A DNA stretch of 64,000 nucleotides, from NCBI RefSeq assembly GCF_935822925.1, contig NZ_CAKXZS010000056.1:1-64000 (forward strand), written 5' to 3'. Shown here piece by piece: positions 34,309 through 43,386 of the stretch. The notes beneath the pieces were generated by a model. The model had not been told where the DNA came from. It saw only the letters and a program-made list of their open reading frames with translations, and ran no database searches. Numbering within the stretch: the first letter of the stretch is position 1; each line of letters opens with the position of its first letter. The translations under genes and the position numbers were made by a program. This stretch comes from Mesorhizobium ventifaucium. Lineage in GTDB: Bacteria; Pseudomonadota; Alphaproteobacteria; Rhizobiales; Rhizobiaceae.

Positions 34309-35616
34309 CTAGAGATCGAGCACCAGCCGTTCCGGATCCTCCAGGCTTTCCTTGACCCGCACCAGGAAGGTCACCGCTTCCTTGCCGTCGACGATGCGGT
34401 GATCGTAGGAGAGCGCCAGATACATCATCGGCCGGATCACGATCTGGCCGCCGACCACCACCGGCCGCTCCTGGATCTTGTGCATGCCCAGAATGCCCGA
34501 CTGCGGCGCGTTGAGGATCGGCGTCGACATCAGCGACCCGTAAACGCCGCCGTTGGAAATCGTGAACGTGCCTCCTTGCATGTCCGCCACGGAAAGCTTG
34601 CCGTCACGCGCGGCGACGCCCAGCCGGCCGATCTCCTTCTCGATCTCGGCTATTCCCATCTGGTCGGCATCGCGCACCACCGGCACGACGAGGCCTTTTT
34701 CGGTGCCGACGGCGACGCCGATATGGGCGTAGTTCTTGAAGATGATGTCGGTGCCGTCGATCTCGGCATTGACCGAAGGGATTTCCTTCAGCGCATGGGT
34801 GACGGCCTTGGTGAAGAAGCCCATGAAGCCCAGCTTCACGCCGTGCTTCTTCTCGAACACGTCCTTGTATTTGGTCCTGAGCGCCATCACCGCGCTCATG
34901 TCCACCTCGTTGAAGGTGGTCAGCATGGCGGCGGTCGACTGCGCTTCCTTGAGGCGGCGCGCGATGGTCTGCCGCAGCTTGGTCATGCGCACCCGCTCTT
35001 CGCGCGACGCGTCGTCGGCGGAGGACGGGGCACGGGCGGCGACCGGCGCAGGCGCCTTCGGCGTCTCGGCCGGCTGCGACGGAGCGCCCCTGGCGATCGC
35101 GTCGAGCACGTCGCCCTTAAGCACCTGGCCGCGCTTGCCGGAACCCGAGATCTGGTCGACCGCGAGATTGCTCTCGGCGAGCAGCTTCGCCGCCGCTGGC
35201 GCCGGCGGCATCGCGCGCGCCTCGATCGGCCCGGCATCGCCGGCGATCTTGGCGGTCTCGGCCGCGGCTTGCTTGACGGTGGATGCGGCGGTCGGCGCCG
35301 AGGCCTGCGATACCGCGTCCTGCTTCGGTTCGGACGTTGACGCCTTCGCGGGTGCGGGTGCTGCCGCTTTTGCCCCGTTGCCCGCCGAAATCATGCCGAG
35401 CAAAGCGCCGACTTCGACCGTCTCGCCTTCCTTGACGGCGATCTCGCTGAGCGTTCCTGCGGCCGCGGCCGGCACTTCGACCGTTACCTTGTCGGTTTCG
35501 AGCTCGACCAGCGGCTCATCGGTGGCGATCGCGTCGCCCACCTTCTTGAACCATTTGCCGATGGTCGCCTCGGTGACGGATTCGCCAAGAGTGGGGACGC
35601 GGATTTCGGTAGCCAT
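34309..35616 (-). CDS. sucB: 2-oxoglutarate dehydrogenase E2 (dihydrolipoamide succinyltransferase)
   Basis: This E2 core of the 2-oxoglutarate dehydrogenase complex has 435 residues. The lipoyl domain (residues 1-76) has the lipoylated Lys in VELETDKVTVEVP. An Ala-rich linker, a peripheral subunit-binding domain (AAKLLAESNLAVDQISGSGK) and the catalytic domain with the active-site block SYDHRIVDGKEAV follow. It lies 49 bp after sucA. Confidence 0.96.
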   Translation of the reverse strand: MATEIRVPTLGESVTEATIGKWFKKVGDAIATDEPLVELETDKVTVEVPAAAAGTLSEIAVKEGETVEVGALLGMISAGNGAKAAAPAPAKASTSEPKQDAVSQASAPTAASTVKQAAAETAKIAGDAGPIEARAMPPAPAAAKLLAESNLAVDQISGSGKRGQVLKGDVLDAIARGAPSQPAETPKAPAPVAARAPSSADDASREERVRMTKLRQTIARRLKEAQSTAAMLTTFNEVDMSAVMALRTKYKDVFEKKHGVKLGFMGFFTKAVTHALKEIPSVNAEIDGTDIIFKNYAHIGVAVGTEKGLVVPVVRDADQMGIAEIEKEIGRLGVAARDGKLSVADMQGGTFTISNGGVYGSLMSTPILNAPQSGILGMHKIQERPVVVGGQIVIRPMMYLALSYDHRIVDGKEAVTFLVRVKESLEDPERLVLDL

Positions 35617-35665
35617 TGTGCCTGTCCGTTTTCTGTCGGTTCTGTTCTATTCGCCGAACTCTGTT

Positions 35666-38650
35666 CTATTCACCGAGCGCGTCTTCGAGCAAGGCGGCAA
35701 GCTGGGCGAGATGCTTCGACATCAGCCCGGTCGCCGGCGAAGCCGCGGCCGGCCGGCCGGTATAGCGCACCCGCTGGTGCTTGGCGTCGATATGCGCCAG
35801 CACCCATTCCAGATAGGGATCGATGAACGACCAGGCGCCCATATTCTTGGGCTCCTCCTGGCACCAAACCATCTCGGCGTTGCGGAAGCGTGACAGTTCG
35901 GTGATCAGCGCCTTGGCCGGGAACGGATACAGCTGTTCGACGCGCAGCAGGTAGATGTCGTTGATGCCGCGCTTCTCGCGCTCCTCGTAGAGGTCGTAAT
36001 AGACCTTGCCCGAGCAGAGCACGACGCGGCGAATCTTCGAATCCTTGGTGAGCTTGATCGCCTGGCCGGGGAGCTGCTGGGCATCGTCCCACAACAGCCG
36101 GTGGAACGCGCTTTCGCCCGACATCTCCGGCAGCGTCGACACCGCCCGCTTGTGGCGCAGCAGCGACTTCGGCGTCATCAGGATCAGCGGCTTGCGGAAA
36201 TCCCGCTTCAACTGCCGGCGCAGGATGTGGAAGTAGTTGGCCGGCGTCGTGCAGTAGGCCACTTGCATGTTGTCTTCGGCGCAAAGCTGCAGGAAGCGCT
36301 CGAGCCTGGCCGACGAATGCTCCGGCCCCTGGCCTTCATAGCCATGCGGCAGCAGGCAGACGAGGCCCGACATTCTGAGCCACTTACGCTCGCCCGACGA
36401 GATGAACTGGTCGAATACCACCTGGGCGCCGTTGGCGAAATCGCCGAACTGCGCTTCCCAAAGCGTCAGCGCCTTCGGCTCGGCCAGGCTGTAGCCGTAT
36501 TCGAAGCCGAGCACGGCCTCTTCCGACAGCATCGAGTTGATGACCTCGAAGCCGGCCTGCGCCGCCGACAGATTGTTGAGCGGGATGTAGCGTGTCTCGT
36601 CGCGCTGGTCGTAGAGCACGGAGTGACGTTGCGAGAACGTGCCGCGCTCCGAATCCTGTCCGGACAGCCGGACCGGATTGCCGTCGAGCAGGATCGCGCC
36701 GAAAGCCAGCGCCTCGGCCGTCGACCAGTCGATGCCTTCGCCCGACTCGATCGCCTGGCGGCGATTCTCGAGAAAGCGCAGGATCGTCTTGTGCGCCTCG
36801 AAATCCTTCGGCACCTCGGTCAGCTTCTTGCCTATTTCCTTCAGCGTCTTGACCGGCACGGCGGTCTTGCCGCGCCGCTGTTCGTCCTGGTTGTCGGCTG
36901 TGCGCAGGCCCGACCAGGCGCCATCCAGCCAGTCGGCCTTGTTGGGCTTGTAATGCTGGCCGACCTCGAATTCCTGCTCGAGATGTGCCCGCCAGTCGGC
37001 CTTCAGCCTGTCGAATTCGGCCTGGCTGATATGACCTTCGGCGATCAGCCGGTCGGCATAGATCTGCACCGTCGTCTTATGGTTGCGGATGTTGCGATAC
37101 ATGATCGGCTGGGTGAAGGCCGGTTCGTCGCCCTCATTGTGGCCGAAGCGGCGGTAGCAAAACATGTCGACCACGACAGGCTTGTGGAACCTCATGCGGA
37201 ATTCGATCGCCACCTTGGTGGCATGGACCACGGCTTCCGGATCGTCGCCATTGACGTGGAAGATCGGCGCCTCGATCATCTTGGCGACATCCGATGGATA
37301 GGGCGACGAGCGCGAGAAGCGCGGGTTGGTGGTGAAGCCGATCTGGTTGTTGATGATGAAGTGCAGCGTGCCGGCGACGCGGTGGCCGCGCAGCCCCGAC
37401 AAGCCGAGGATTTCGGCAATCACGCCCTGGCCGGCAAAGGCCGCGTCGCCGTGCAGGAGCAGCGGCAGCACCTTGGCGCGCTCTTCCAGCGGCACGATCT
37501 CCTCGCGGCTGCGGCCGAACAGAGAGTCCTGCTTGGCCCGCGCCTTGCCCATCACCACCGGATCGACGATTTCCAGATGCGAGGGATTGGCGGTCAGCGA
37601 CAGGTGCACCTTGTTGCCGTCGAACTCCCGGTCCGACGAAGCACCGAGATGGTACTTCACGTCGCCCGAGCCCTCGACCTCGTCGGGAGCGGCCGAGCCG
37701 CCCTTGAACTCGTGGAAGATGGCGCGATGCGGCTTGGCCATCACTTGGGAGAGCACGTTCAGCCGGCCGCGATGCGCCATGCCGAGCACGATCTCCTTCA
37801 TGCCGAGCTGGCCGCCGCGCTTGACGATCTGCTCCAGCGCCGGGATCAGCGCCTCGGCGCCGTCGAGGCCGAAGCGCTTGGTGCCCTTGTACTTGACGTC
37901 GATGAACTGCTCGAAGCCTTCGGCCTCGACCAGCTTCTGCAGGATCGCCTTCTTGCCGGCGGCGGTGAAGGAGATCTCCTTGTCGGTGCCCTCGATGCGC
38001 GCCTGGATCCAGGCCTTCTCCTCGGGATCGGAAATATGCATGAACTCGACGCCGAGCGTCGAGCAATAGGTGCGGGTCAGGATGTCGAGCATCTGCCGGA
38101 TGGTGCCGAATTCGAGCCCGAGCACATTGTCGAGGAAGATCGGGCGGTCGTAGTCGGCGGCGGTGAAGCCGTAATTTTCCGGCGACAGCTCGTTGTAATC
38201 CTCGAGCTTGGCGATGCCGAGCGGGTCGAGATTGGCGTGCAAATGGCCACGCATGCGGTAGGCGCGGATCATCATGATGGCGCGCACTGAATCGCGCGTC
38301 GCCTGATGCACGTCGGCGTCGGACAGGGTGACTCCGTTCATCACCGCCTTGTTCTGGACCTTCTTCTCGATGTGCTTCTCGACGATGCCCCAATCGCCGT
38401 CGAGCGCCGACACCAGTTCGCCATTGGCCTGCAGCGGCCATGAGGGCTTGGCCCATGAGGCGCCCTTGGCATTCTTGCGGACATCGCCGGCGTCGTCCTT
38501 CAGCGCCGCGAAGAAATCCTGCCATTCGGGGTCGACCGAAGCGGGATCGTCCTCATAGGCGGCGTAGAGCGCGTCGATATAGTCGGCATTGCCGCCATAG
38601 AGGAAAGAGGTAAGCGAAAACTGGTCGTTGGCCTGATCTTGTCTTGCCAT
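35666..38650 (-). CDS. sucA: 2-oxoglutarate dehydrogenase E1
   Basis: This thiamine-diphosphate decarboxylase has 994 residues. The N-terminal E2-binding stretch FLYGGNADYIDALYAAYEDD, the motif GMAHRGRLNVL, ThDP motif GDAAFAGQGVIAE and the C-terminal VWCQEEPKNMGAWSF are all recognisable. The ATG at 38650 was chosen because the frame upstream is repeat sequence. An inverted G-rich repeat separates it from sucD and may form a hairpin in the polycistronic mRNA. Confidence 0.97.
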   Translation of the reverse strand: MARQDQANDQFSLTSFLYGGNADYIDALYAAYEDDPASVDPEWQDFFAALKDDAGDVRKNAKGASWAKPSWPLQANGELVSALDGDWGIVEKHIEKKVQNKAVMNGVTLSDADVHQATRDSVRAIMMIRAYRMRGHLHANLDPLGIAKLEDYNELSPENYGFTAADYDRPIFLDNVLGLEFGTIRQMLDILTRTYCSTLGVEFMHISDPEEKAWIQARIEGTDKEISFTAAGKKAILQKLVEAEGFEQFIDVKYKGTKRFGLDGAEALIPALEQIVKRGGQLGMKEIVLGMAHRGRLNVLSQVMAKPHRAIFHEFKGGSAAPDEVEGSGDVKYHLGASSDREFDGNKVHLSLTANPSHLEIVDPVVMGKARAKQDSLFGRSREEIVPLEERAKVLPLLLHGDAAFAGQGVIAEILGLSGLRGHRVAGTLHFIINNQIGFTTNPRFSRSSPYPSDVAKMIEAPIFHVNGDDPEAVVHATKVAIEFRMRFHKPVVVDMFCYRRFGHNEGDEPAFTQPIMYRNIRNHKTTVQIYADRLIAEGHISQAEFDRLKADWRAHLEQEFEVGQHYKPNKADWLDGAWSGLRTADNQDEQRRGKTAVPVKTLKEIGKKLTEVPKDFEAHKTILRFLENRRQAIESGEGIDWSTAEALAFGAILLDGNPVRLSGQDSERGTFSQRHSVLYDQRDETRYIPLNNLSAAQAGFEVINSMLSEEAVLGFEYGYSLAEPKALTLWEAQFGDFANGAQVVFDQFISSGERKWLRMSGLVCLLPHGYEGQGPEHSSARLERFLQLCAEDNMQVAYCTTPANYFHILRRQLKRDFRKPLILMTPKSLLRHKRAVSTLPEMSGESAFHRLLWDDAQQLPGQAIKLTKDSKIRRVVLCSGKVYYDLYEEREKRGINDIYLLRVEQLYPFPAKALITELSRFRNAEMVWCQEEPKNMGAWSFIDPYLEWVLAHIDAKHQRVRYTGRPAAASPATGLMSKHLAQLAALLEDALGE

Positions 38651-38685
38651 TTTTTCCGCGGAGCCTGGCTCCGTCTCCTGTTTTT

Positions 38686-38767
38686 GGGAGGGGAGTAGGG
38701 GAGTAAGGGAATAGGGCATTTTTGCCGCTGGTCCTTTGCCCTACTGCCCTACTCCCTTACTCCCTTA
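38686..38767. repeat. Inverted G-rich 8-nt repeat between sucD and sucA
   Basis: The left arm (38686-38718) reads GGGAGTAGGGG, AGTAAGGG, AATAGGGCA in register. The right arm (38738-38767) is close to its reverse complement (TGCCCTACTGCCCTACTCCC...). Together they could form a stem of about 28 bp in the suc transcript. On the minus strand the repeat starts at the sucD stop codon TAA. Confidence 0.85.
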
Positions 38768-39667
38768 ACCCTTGATCGCCTCGACCAGCGTCGTGCCGAG
38801 CCGGGCCGGCGACGGCGAAACCTTTATTCCAGCCGATTCCATCGCCGCGATCTTGTCCTCGGCGCCACCCTTGCCGCCGGAGATGACCGCGCCCGCGTGA
38901 CCCATGGTGCGGCCGGCCGGAGCCGTGCGCCCGGCGATGAAACCGGCCATCGGCTTTTTGCGGCCACGCTTGGCTTCGTCCTTGAGGAACTGCGCGGCGT
39001 CTTCCTCGGCCGAGCCGCCGATCTCGCCGATCATGATGATCGACTGGGTCTCGTCGTCGGCGAGGAACATCTCCAGCACATCGATGAACTCCGTGCCTTT
39101 GACGGGATCGCCACCGATGCCGACGGCGGTGGTCTGGCCGAGGCCGACATTGGTGGTCTGGAACACTGCCTCATAGGTAAGCGTTCCCGAGCGGGAAACA
39201 ACGCCGACCGAGCCCTTGCGGAAGATGTTGCCCGGCATGATGCCGATCTTGCATTCGTTGGGGGTCAGGACGCCGGGGCAGTTGGGACCGATCAGCCGCG
39301 ATGTCGAGCGGTCGAGCCGCGCCTTGACCTTGATCATGTCGATCACCGGGATGCCCTCGGTGATGCAGATGATCAGCGGGATCTCGGCTTCGATCGCTTC
39401 CAGGATCGCCTCGGCGGCGCCCGCCGGCGGCACATAGACGACAGACGCATTGGCGCCGGTCTTCGCCTTGCCTTCAGCGACGGTGGAAAAGATCGGCAGG
39501 CTCTCGCCCTTGGCGCCGGTCCACGTTTCGCCGCCCTTCTTGGGATGGATGCCGCCGACCATTTTTGTCCCGTGATAGGCCAGCGCCTGTTCGGTATGGA
39601 ACGTGCCGGTCTTGCCGGTCAGGCCCTGCACGAGCACCTTGGTGTTCTTGTCGACGAGAATGGACAT
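38765..39667 (-). CDS. sucD: Succinyl-CoA synthetase alpha subunit
   Basis: This 300-residue subunit carries the phosphohistidine. The CoA-binding GKTGTFHTEQAL, GPNCPGVLTPNECKIGIMPG and the active-site His in GHAGAVISGGKG are present. It is normally directly after sucC. Here a cupin gene and a toxin-antitoxin remnant of about 840 bp stand between the two. Confidence 0.97.
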   Translation of the reverse strand: MSILVDKNTKVLVQGLTGKTGTFHTEQALAYHGTKMVGGIHPKKGGETWTGAKGESLPIFSTVAEGKAKTGANASVVYVPPAGAAEAILEAIEAEIPLIICITEGIPVIDMIKVKARLDRSTSRLIGPNCPGVLTPNECKIGIMPGNIFRKGSVGVVSRSGTLTYEAVFQTTNVGLGQTTAVGIGGDPVKGTEFIDVLEMFLADDETQSIIMIGEIGGSAEEDAAQFLKDEAKRGRKKPMAGFIAGRTAPAGRTMGHAGAVISGGKGGAEDKIAAMESAGIKVSPSPARLGTTLVEAIKG

Positions 39668-39682
39668 TTTTTTGCGACCTGA

Positions 39683-39893
39683 TCAGTGAGTGCGGAAGGG
39701 GTTGATGGCGACCACGGAGCCGTAGGCCTGCCCGTGGTTGAGGTCTTCGGTGTAAGTTGAGGTCTTCGGTGTAAAGTGTCTTGACGCCAAGGCGCTCGGC
39801 GGCTGCGATGATTGCGCCATAATCCGCGCGCTTGGAATCGTGTCCGATGGCATAGACGAGCATGTTCGTATCGAGGCAGCACTCAGCGGTCAT
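39683..39893 (-). pseudogene. VapC-like PIN-domain toxin, inactivated
   Basis: The frame begins ATG ACC GCT inside the antitoxin's last codons and encodes MTAECCLDTNMLVYAIGH, a classic PIN N terminus with the first catalytic Asp. It then jumps to YGAIIAAAERLGVKTLYTED, the C-terminal PIN block, so about 70 central residues of a normal VapC (including mid-domain acidic residues) are missing. A 19-bp tandem duplication at 39737-39774 then shifts the frame. Without it the gene would end HGQAYGSVVAINPFRTH and stop at 39683. Two independent lesions make an active ribonuclease very unlikely. Confidence 0.85.
39737..39774. repeat. 19-bp tandem duplication in the PIN gene
   Basis: GTTGAGGTCTTCGGTGTAA occurs twice head to tail (39737-39755 and 39756-39774). 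Nineteen is not a multiple of three, so it breaks the toxin frame. The copies are identical, suggesting a recent event. Confidence 0.95.
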
Positions 39894-40113
39894 AGAGAGC
39901 TTCCCGGTTCCAATTCTTGCCGCCCATGTCGCCTGAAGTCTCGCAAGCAAGCCTCAGCAGGGCTACCCGTGCCTCGTCCTTGGCACGACGCTTCGCGGCC
40001 ACCGTCGCGAAAAACTCCCGCACCAAGGCGTCGACGGTCGTTCCCTGTTCAGCGGCCGTCAGCTTGACCTGCTCCAGAACCTGATCATCAACCGCCAGCG
40101 TGATGTTCTTCAT
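39883..40113 (-). CDS. Antitoxin-like protein (ribbon-helix-helix type)
   Basis: This protein of about 76 residues begins MKNITLAVDDQVLEQVKLTA, the strand-helix-helix pattern of MetJ/Arc-type antitoxins. A basic C-terminal tail with NREALYDR would contact a toxin. GAGGAAGAGAA precedes the ATG at 40113. Its end overlaps the start of the broken vapC-like gene by a few bases, a typical toxin-antitoxin layout. The frame is intact although the toxin is not. Confidence 0.8.
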   Translation of the reverse strand: MKNITLAVDDQVLEQVKLTAAEQGTTVDALVREFFATVAAKRRAKDEARVALLRLACETSGDMGGKNWNREALYDR

Positions 40114-40135
40114 TTCTCTTCCTCGCACAAGCTCC

Positions 40136-40507
40136 CTAAAGCCGCTTGAGATCGGCGACGGTGAGGTCGCTCTTGGCGTTGCCGGTGTTGAGCGTCGTCG
40201 CCGGCTCGAACATCAGCACCACCGGCTCCTCGCTCAGCGAGCGCGGCCGGTGCTCGACGGCGCGCGGCACGACGATGAACTCGCCGCTGCCAAGCTCCAC
40301 CGTGCCGTCGCGGAAATCGATGGCGATGCGGCCGCGCAGCACCAGGAACGCTTCGTCCTCGTTGTCATGCGCATGCCAGTCGAAGACGTCACCGAACTTG
40401 GCGATCTTGACCTGGGCATCGTTGACGTCGCCGGCGATGTGCGGATCGAAGACCTTTTTGATCTTCTGATCCGCCGCTTCGACCAGGTTTATCTTGCGCG
40501 GAGGCAC
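40136..40507 (-). CDS. Cupin domain protein
   Basis: This 123-residue single-domain cupin has the metal-binding motif 1 as WHAHDNEDEAFLVLRGRIAI and motif 2 around GEFIVVPRAVEHRP. The GTG start at 40507 lies four bases after the sucC stop, with AAGGG at the end of sucC as ribosome-binding site, so it is translated with the suc operon. Single-domain cupins of this type have no general function. It is an unexpected member of this operon. Confidence 0.85.
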   Translation of the reverse strand: MPPRKINLVEAADQKIKKVFDPHIAGDVNDAQVKIAKFGDVFDWHAHDNEDEAFLVLRGRIAIDFRDGTVELGSGEFIVVPRAVEHRPRSLSEEPVVLMFEPATTLNTGNAKSDLTVADLKRL

Positions 40508-40511
40508 CAGA

Positions 40512-41705
40512 TCAGCCCTTCACCGCCGCCACGATCTTCTTCGCCGCGTCGTCGAGGTCGTCGGCCGAGACGACGTTGAGCCCGCTGTCGTTGATGATCT
40601 TCTTGCCGAGCTCGGCATTGGTGCCTTCGAGCCGCACCACCAGCGGCACCTGCAGCCCGACTTCCTTGACGGCGGCGATCACACCCTCGGCGATGATGTC
40701 GCACTTCATGATGCCGCCAAAAATGTTGATCAGAATGCCTTCGACCGCCGGGTCCTTGGTGATGATCTTGAACGCCGCAGTCACCTTCTCCTTCGACGCG
40801 CCGCCGCCGACGTCGAGGAAGTTGGCCGGCTCGGCGCCATAGAGCTTGATGATATCCATCGTCGCCATGGCGAGGCCGGCACCATTGACCATGCAGCCGA
40901 TATTGCCGTCGAGCGCGACATAGGCGAGGTCGTATTTCGACGCCTCGATCTCCTTCTCGTCCTCTTCGGTAATGTCGCGCAGCTCCATCACGTCGGGATG
41001 GCGAAACAGCGCGTTGTTGTCGAACGACACTTTTGCGTCGAGCACGCGCAGCCGGCCGTTTCTCATGACGATCAGCGGGTTGACCTCGAGCAGGCTCATG
41101 TCCTTCTCGACGAAGGCTTTGTAGAGAATCGGGAACAGCGTCTCGCCGTCCTTGGCGGCATCGCCGTCGAGCTTCAGCGCGCCGTTGAGTTCTTTCAGAT
41201 CATCCGCCGTTATGCCTTTTTCCGGGTCGATGGCGACGGTGATGATCTTTTCCGGCGTGTCGTGGGCGACCGCCTCGATGTCCATGCCGCCCTCGGTCGA
41301 AACGACGAAAGCGATGCGGCCGACGGAGCGATCGACCAGCAGCGACAGATAGAGCTCGCGCTCGATGTCGGCGCCGTCCTCGATGTAGAGGCGGTTGACC
41401 TGCTTGCCCGCCGGGCCGGTCTGCTTGGTGACCAGCGTGTTGCCAAGCATTTCCTTGGCATTGGCGACCACTTCGGCCACCGACTTCGCCAGCCGCACAC
41501 CACCCTTGGCGTCGGGGCCGAGTTCCCTAAACTTGCCCTTGCCGCGGCCGCCGGCATGGATCTGGCTCTTGACCACATAGAGCGGGCCGGGCAGCGCCTT
41601 GGCAGCGGCTTCCGCCTCGCTTTCCCTAAACACCGGCACGCCTTCGGCCACCGGTGCGCCAAAGCCCTTCAGCAGCGCCTTGCCCTGATATTCATGGATG
41701 TTCAT
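40512..41705 (-). CDS. sucC: Succinyl-CoA synthetase beta subunit
   Basis: This 397-residue ATP-grasp subunit binds nucleotide and succinate. It begins MNIHEYQGKALLKGFGAPV and carries VVKSQIHAGGRGKGKF, EVNPLIV and NIFGGIMKCDIIAEG. It is the second gene of the leftward cluster, 45 bp after mdh. Confidence 0.97.
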   Translation of the reverse strand: MNIHEYQGKALLKGFGAPVAEGVPVFRESEAEAAAKALPGPLYVVKSQIHAGGRGKGKFRELGPDAKGGVRLAKSVAEVVANAKEMLGNTLVTKQTGPAGKQVNRLYIEDGADIERELYLSLLVDRSVGRIAFVVSTEGGMDIEAVAHDTPEKIITVAIDPEKGITADDLKELNGALKLDGDAAKDGETLFPILYKAFVEKDMSLLEVNPLIVMRNGRLRVLDAKVSFDNNALFRHPDVMELRDITEEDEKEIEASKYDLAYVALDGNIGCMVNGAGLAMATMDIIKLYGAEPANFLDVGGGASKEKVTAAFKIITKDPAVEGILINIFGGIMKCDIIAEGVIAAVKEVGLQVPLVVRLEGTNAELGKKIINDSGLNVVSADDLDDAAKKIVAAVKG

Positions 41706-41750
41706 GCGCGTTGTCTCCAGATCACTACTGACGGATCACTTGCTGCGAGA

Positions 41751-42719
41751 TCACTTGGCGGCGAGATGCGGAGCGATCTTGACGCAGGCCTCGCACAGGC
41801 CCTGCACCGCCGCCACCGAATTGTCGAACATCTTCTGCTCTGGCTTGCTGAGCTCGATCTCGATGATGCGTTCGACGCCGCCGGCGCCGATCACCACCGG
41901 CACACCGACATAGGTGTTCTTGACACCATACTGGCCGGAGAGATGCGCAGCACAGGGCAGCACGCGCTTCTTGTCCTTGAGATAGGCTTCGGCCATGGCG
42001 ATTGCCGAGGCGGCCGGTGCGTAGAAGGCCGAGCCGGTCTTGAGCAGGCCGACGATCTCGGCGCCGCCGTCGCGGGTGCGTTGCACGATCTGATCGAGCT
42101 TTTCCTTCGAGGTCCAGCCCATCTTGATGAGGTCGGGCAGCGGGATGCCGGCGACCGTCGAATAGCGGATCATCGGCACCATGGAATCGCCATGGCCGCC
42201 GAGCACGAAGGCGGTGACATCCTCGACCGACACCTTGAATTCCTCGGCCAGGAAATAGCGAAAGCGCGAACTGTCGAGCACGCCGGCCATGCCGACGACA
42301 TGGCTCTTCGGCAAGCCGGAGAACTTCTGCAGCGCCCAGACCATGGCGTCGAGCGGGTTGGTGATGCAGATGACGAAGGCTTTCGGCGCGTATTTCTTGA
42401 GACCCGCGCCAACCTGTTCCATGACCTTCAGATTGATGCCGAGAAGGTCGTCGCGGCTCATGCCGGGCTTGCGCGGCACGCCGGCGGTGACGATGCAGAC
42501 GTCGGCGCCCTCGATGCCGGCATAATCGTTGACGCCGGTCAGCCTGGAATCGAAGCCATCGACCGGGGACGACTGCGCGATATCCAGCCCTTTGCCTTGC
42601 GGGATGCCCTCGGCGATATCGAACAGCACAACGTCGCCGAGATCCTTGAGACCGATCATGTGGGCTAGCGTGCCGCCGATCATGCCCGAGCCGATGAGCG
42701 CTATCTTGTTGCGTGCCAT
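41751..42719 (-). CDS. mdh: Malate dehydrogenase
   Basis: This NAD-dependent enzyme interconverts malate and oxaloacetate. It has 322 residues and belongs to the LDH-like group. NAD-binding IALIGSGMIGGTLAH, substrate Arg in VTAGVPRKPGMSRDDLL, CITNPLDAMVW, and the catalytic His in LGGHGDSMVP are present. The ATG at 42719 gives the normal N terminus MARNKIALIG. It heads the mdh-suc operon. Confidence 0.97.
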   Translation of the reverse strand: MARNKIALIGSGMIGGTLAHMIGLKDLGDVVLFDIAEGIPQGKGLDIAQSSPVDGFDSRLTGVNDYAGIEGADVCIVTAGVPRKPGMSRDDLLGINLKVMEQVGAGLKKYAPKAFVICITNPLDAMVWALQKFSGLPKSHVVGMAGVLDSSRFRYFLAEEFKVSVEDVTAFVLGGHGDSMVPMIRYSTVAGIPLPDLIKMGWTSKEKLDQIVQRTRDGGAEIVGLLKTGSAFYAPAASAIAMAEAYLKDKKRVLPCAAHLSGQYGVKNTYVGVPVVIGAGGVERIIEIELSKPEQKMFDNSVAAVQGLCEACVKIAPHLAAK

Positions 42720-42957
42720 GTCAGGATGTTTTCCCTTTAGACTGTGACAGCGTCCAAATCCCTTAACGAAATTGGGTGACGGCGTCGAGGAAGGAGACCG
42801 GAATGCCGCGGGGAAGCCGCGAAGATCGCCGCACCCAATAGCCCCGACGCATAAAATATTCAAACGGTTATTTTGGAGCGAGATTTTTCAATCGGTTAGA
42901 TGGGTTGGGATTTACGTAAACGTCAAAAGAATTGAGCCGACTTGGGAAAGTTACGCA

Positions 42958-43386
42958 ATGAAGATGAAAATAAGAAGGCTATTTCCCGGCGATGACGCCC
43001 TTGTGATGCGGGTCGCCGAAGATGTGTTCGATGAACCAATCAGGCTGGATCGGCTTGCCGCCTATCTCGCCTCATCAGGTCATTTCATGATCGTGGCATT
43101 GGCCGATGGCATAGTCGTCGGCCAATGCGCGGCCGTCATCCACCGCCACCCCGACAAGGTGAGCGAACTCTACATCGACGAAGTCGGCGTGGCACCGGCC
43201 TTCCAGCGCCAGGGCATAGCGACGAAGATGCTCGACGCCATGTTTGAGCTCGGCCGGGAGCATGGCTGCGAGGAGGCTTGGGTCGGCACCGAGCCGCACA
43301 ATGTCTCGGCGCGCTCGCTTTATGAGGCGCGGAAGGAGCCGCACGGGCCGGCGGAGGATTTCGTGATGTATGTTTATCGACTCTAG
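42958..43386 (+). CDS. GNAT family N-acetyltransferase
   Basis: This 142-residue acetyltransferase has the acetyl-CoA motif A as VGVAPAFQRQGIATKMLDAM, followed by the motif B region EAWVGTEPHNVSARSLYEAR. The layout resembles the small AAC(3)-I-like aminoglycoside acetyltransferase group, but the substrate cannot be inferred and resistance should not be assumed. GGGAAAG precedes the ATG at 42958. It stands opposite to its neighbours mdh and zapE, which are usually adjacent in rhizobia. Confidence 0.85.
   Translation: MKMKIRRLFPGDDALVMRVAEDVFDEPIRLDRLAAYLASSGHFMIVALADGIVVGQCAAVIHRHPDKVSELYIDEVGVAPAFQRQGIATKMLDAMFELGREHGCEEAWVGTEPHNVSARSLYEARKEPHGPAEDFVMYVYRL

Noticed and set aside
36101..38290. 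Long plus-strand open frame opposite sucA
   Set aside because: It is the complement of sucA, with no motifs and antisense-like composition.
42958..43386. Aminoglycoside-resistance gene
   Set aside because: The GNAT fold is clear and the layout resembles the small AAC(3)-I group, but substrate-determining residues cannot be judged, so no resistance function was claimed.
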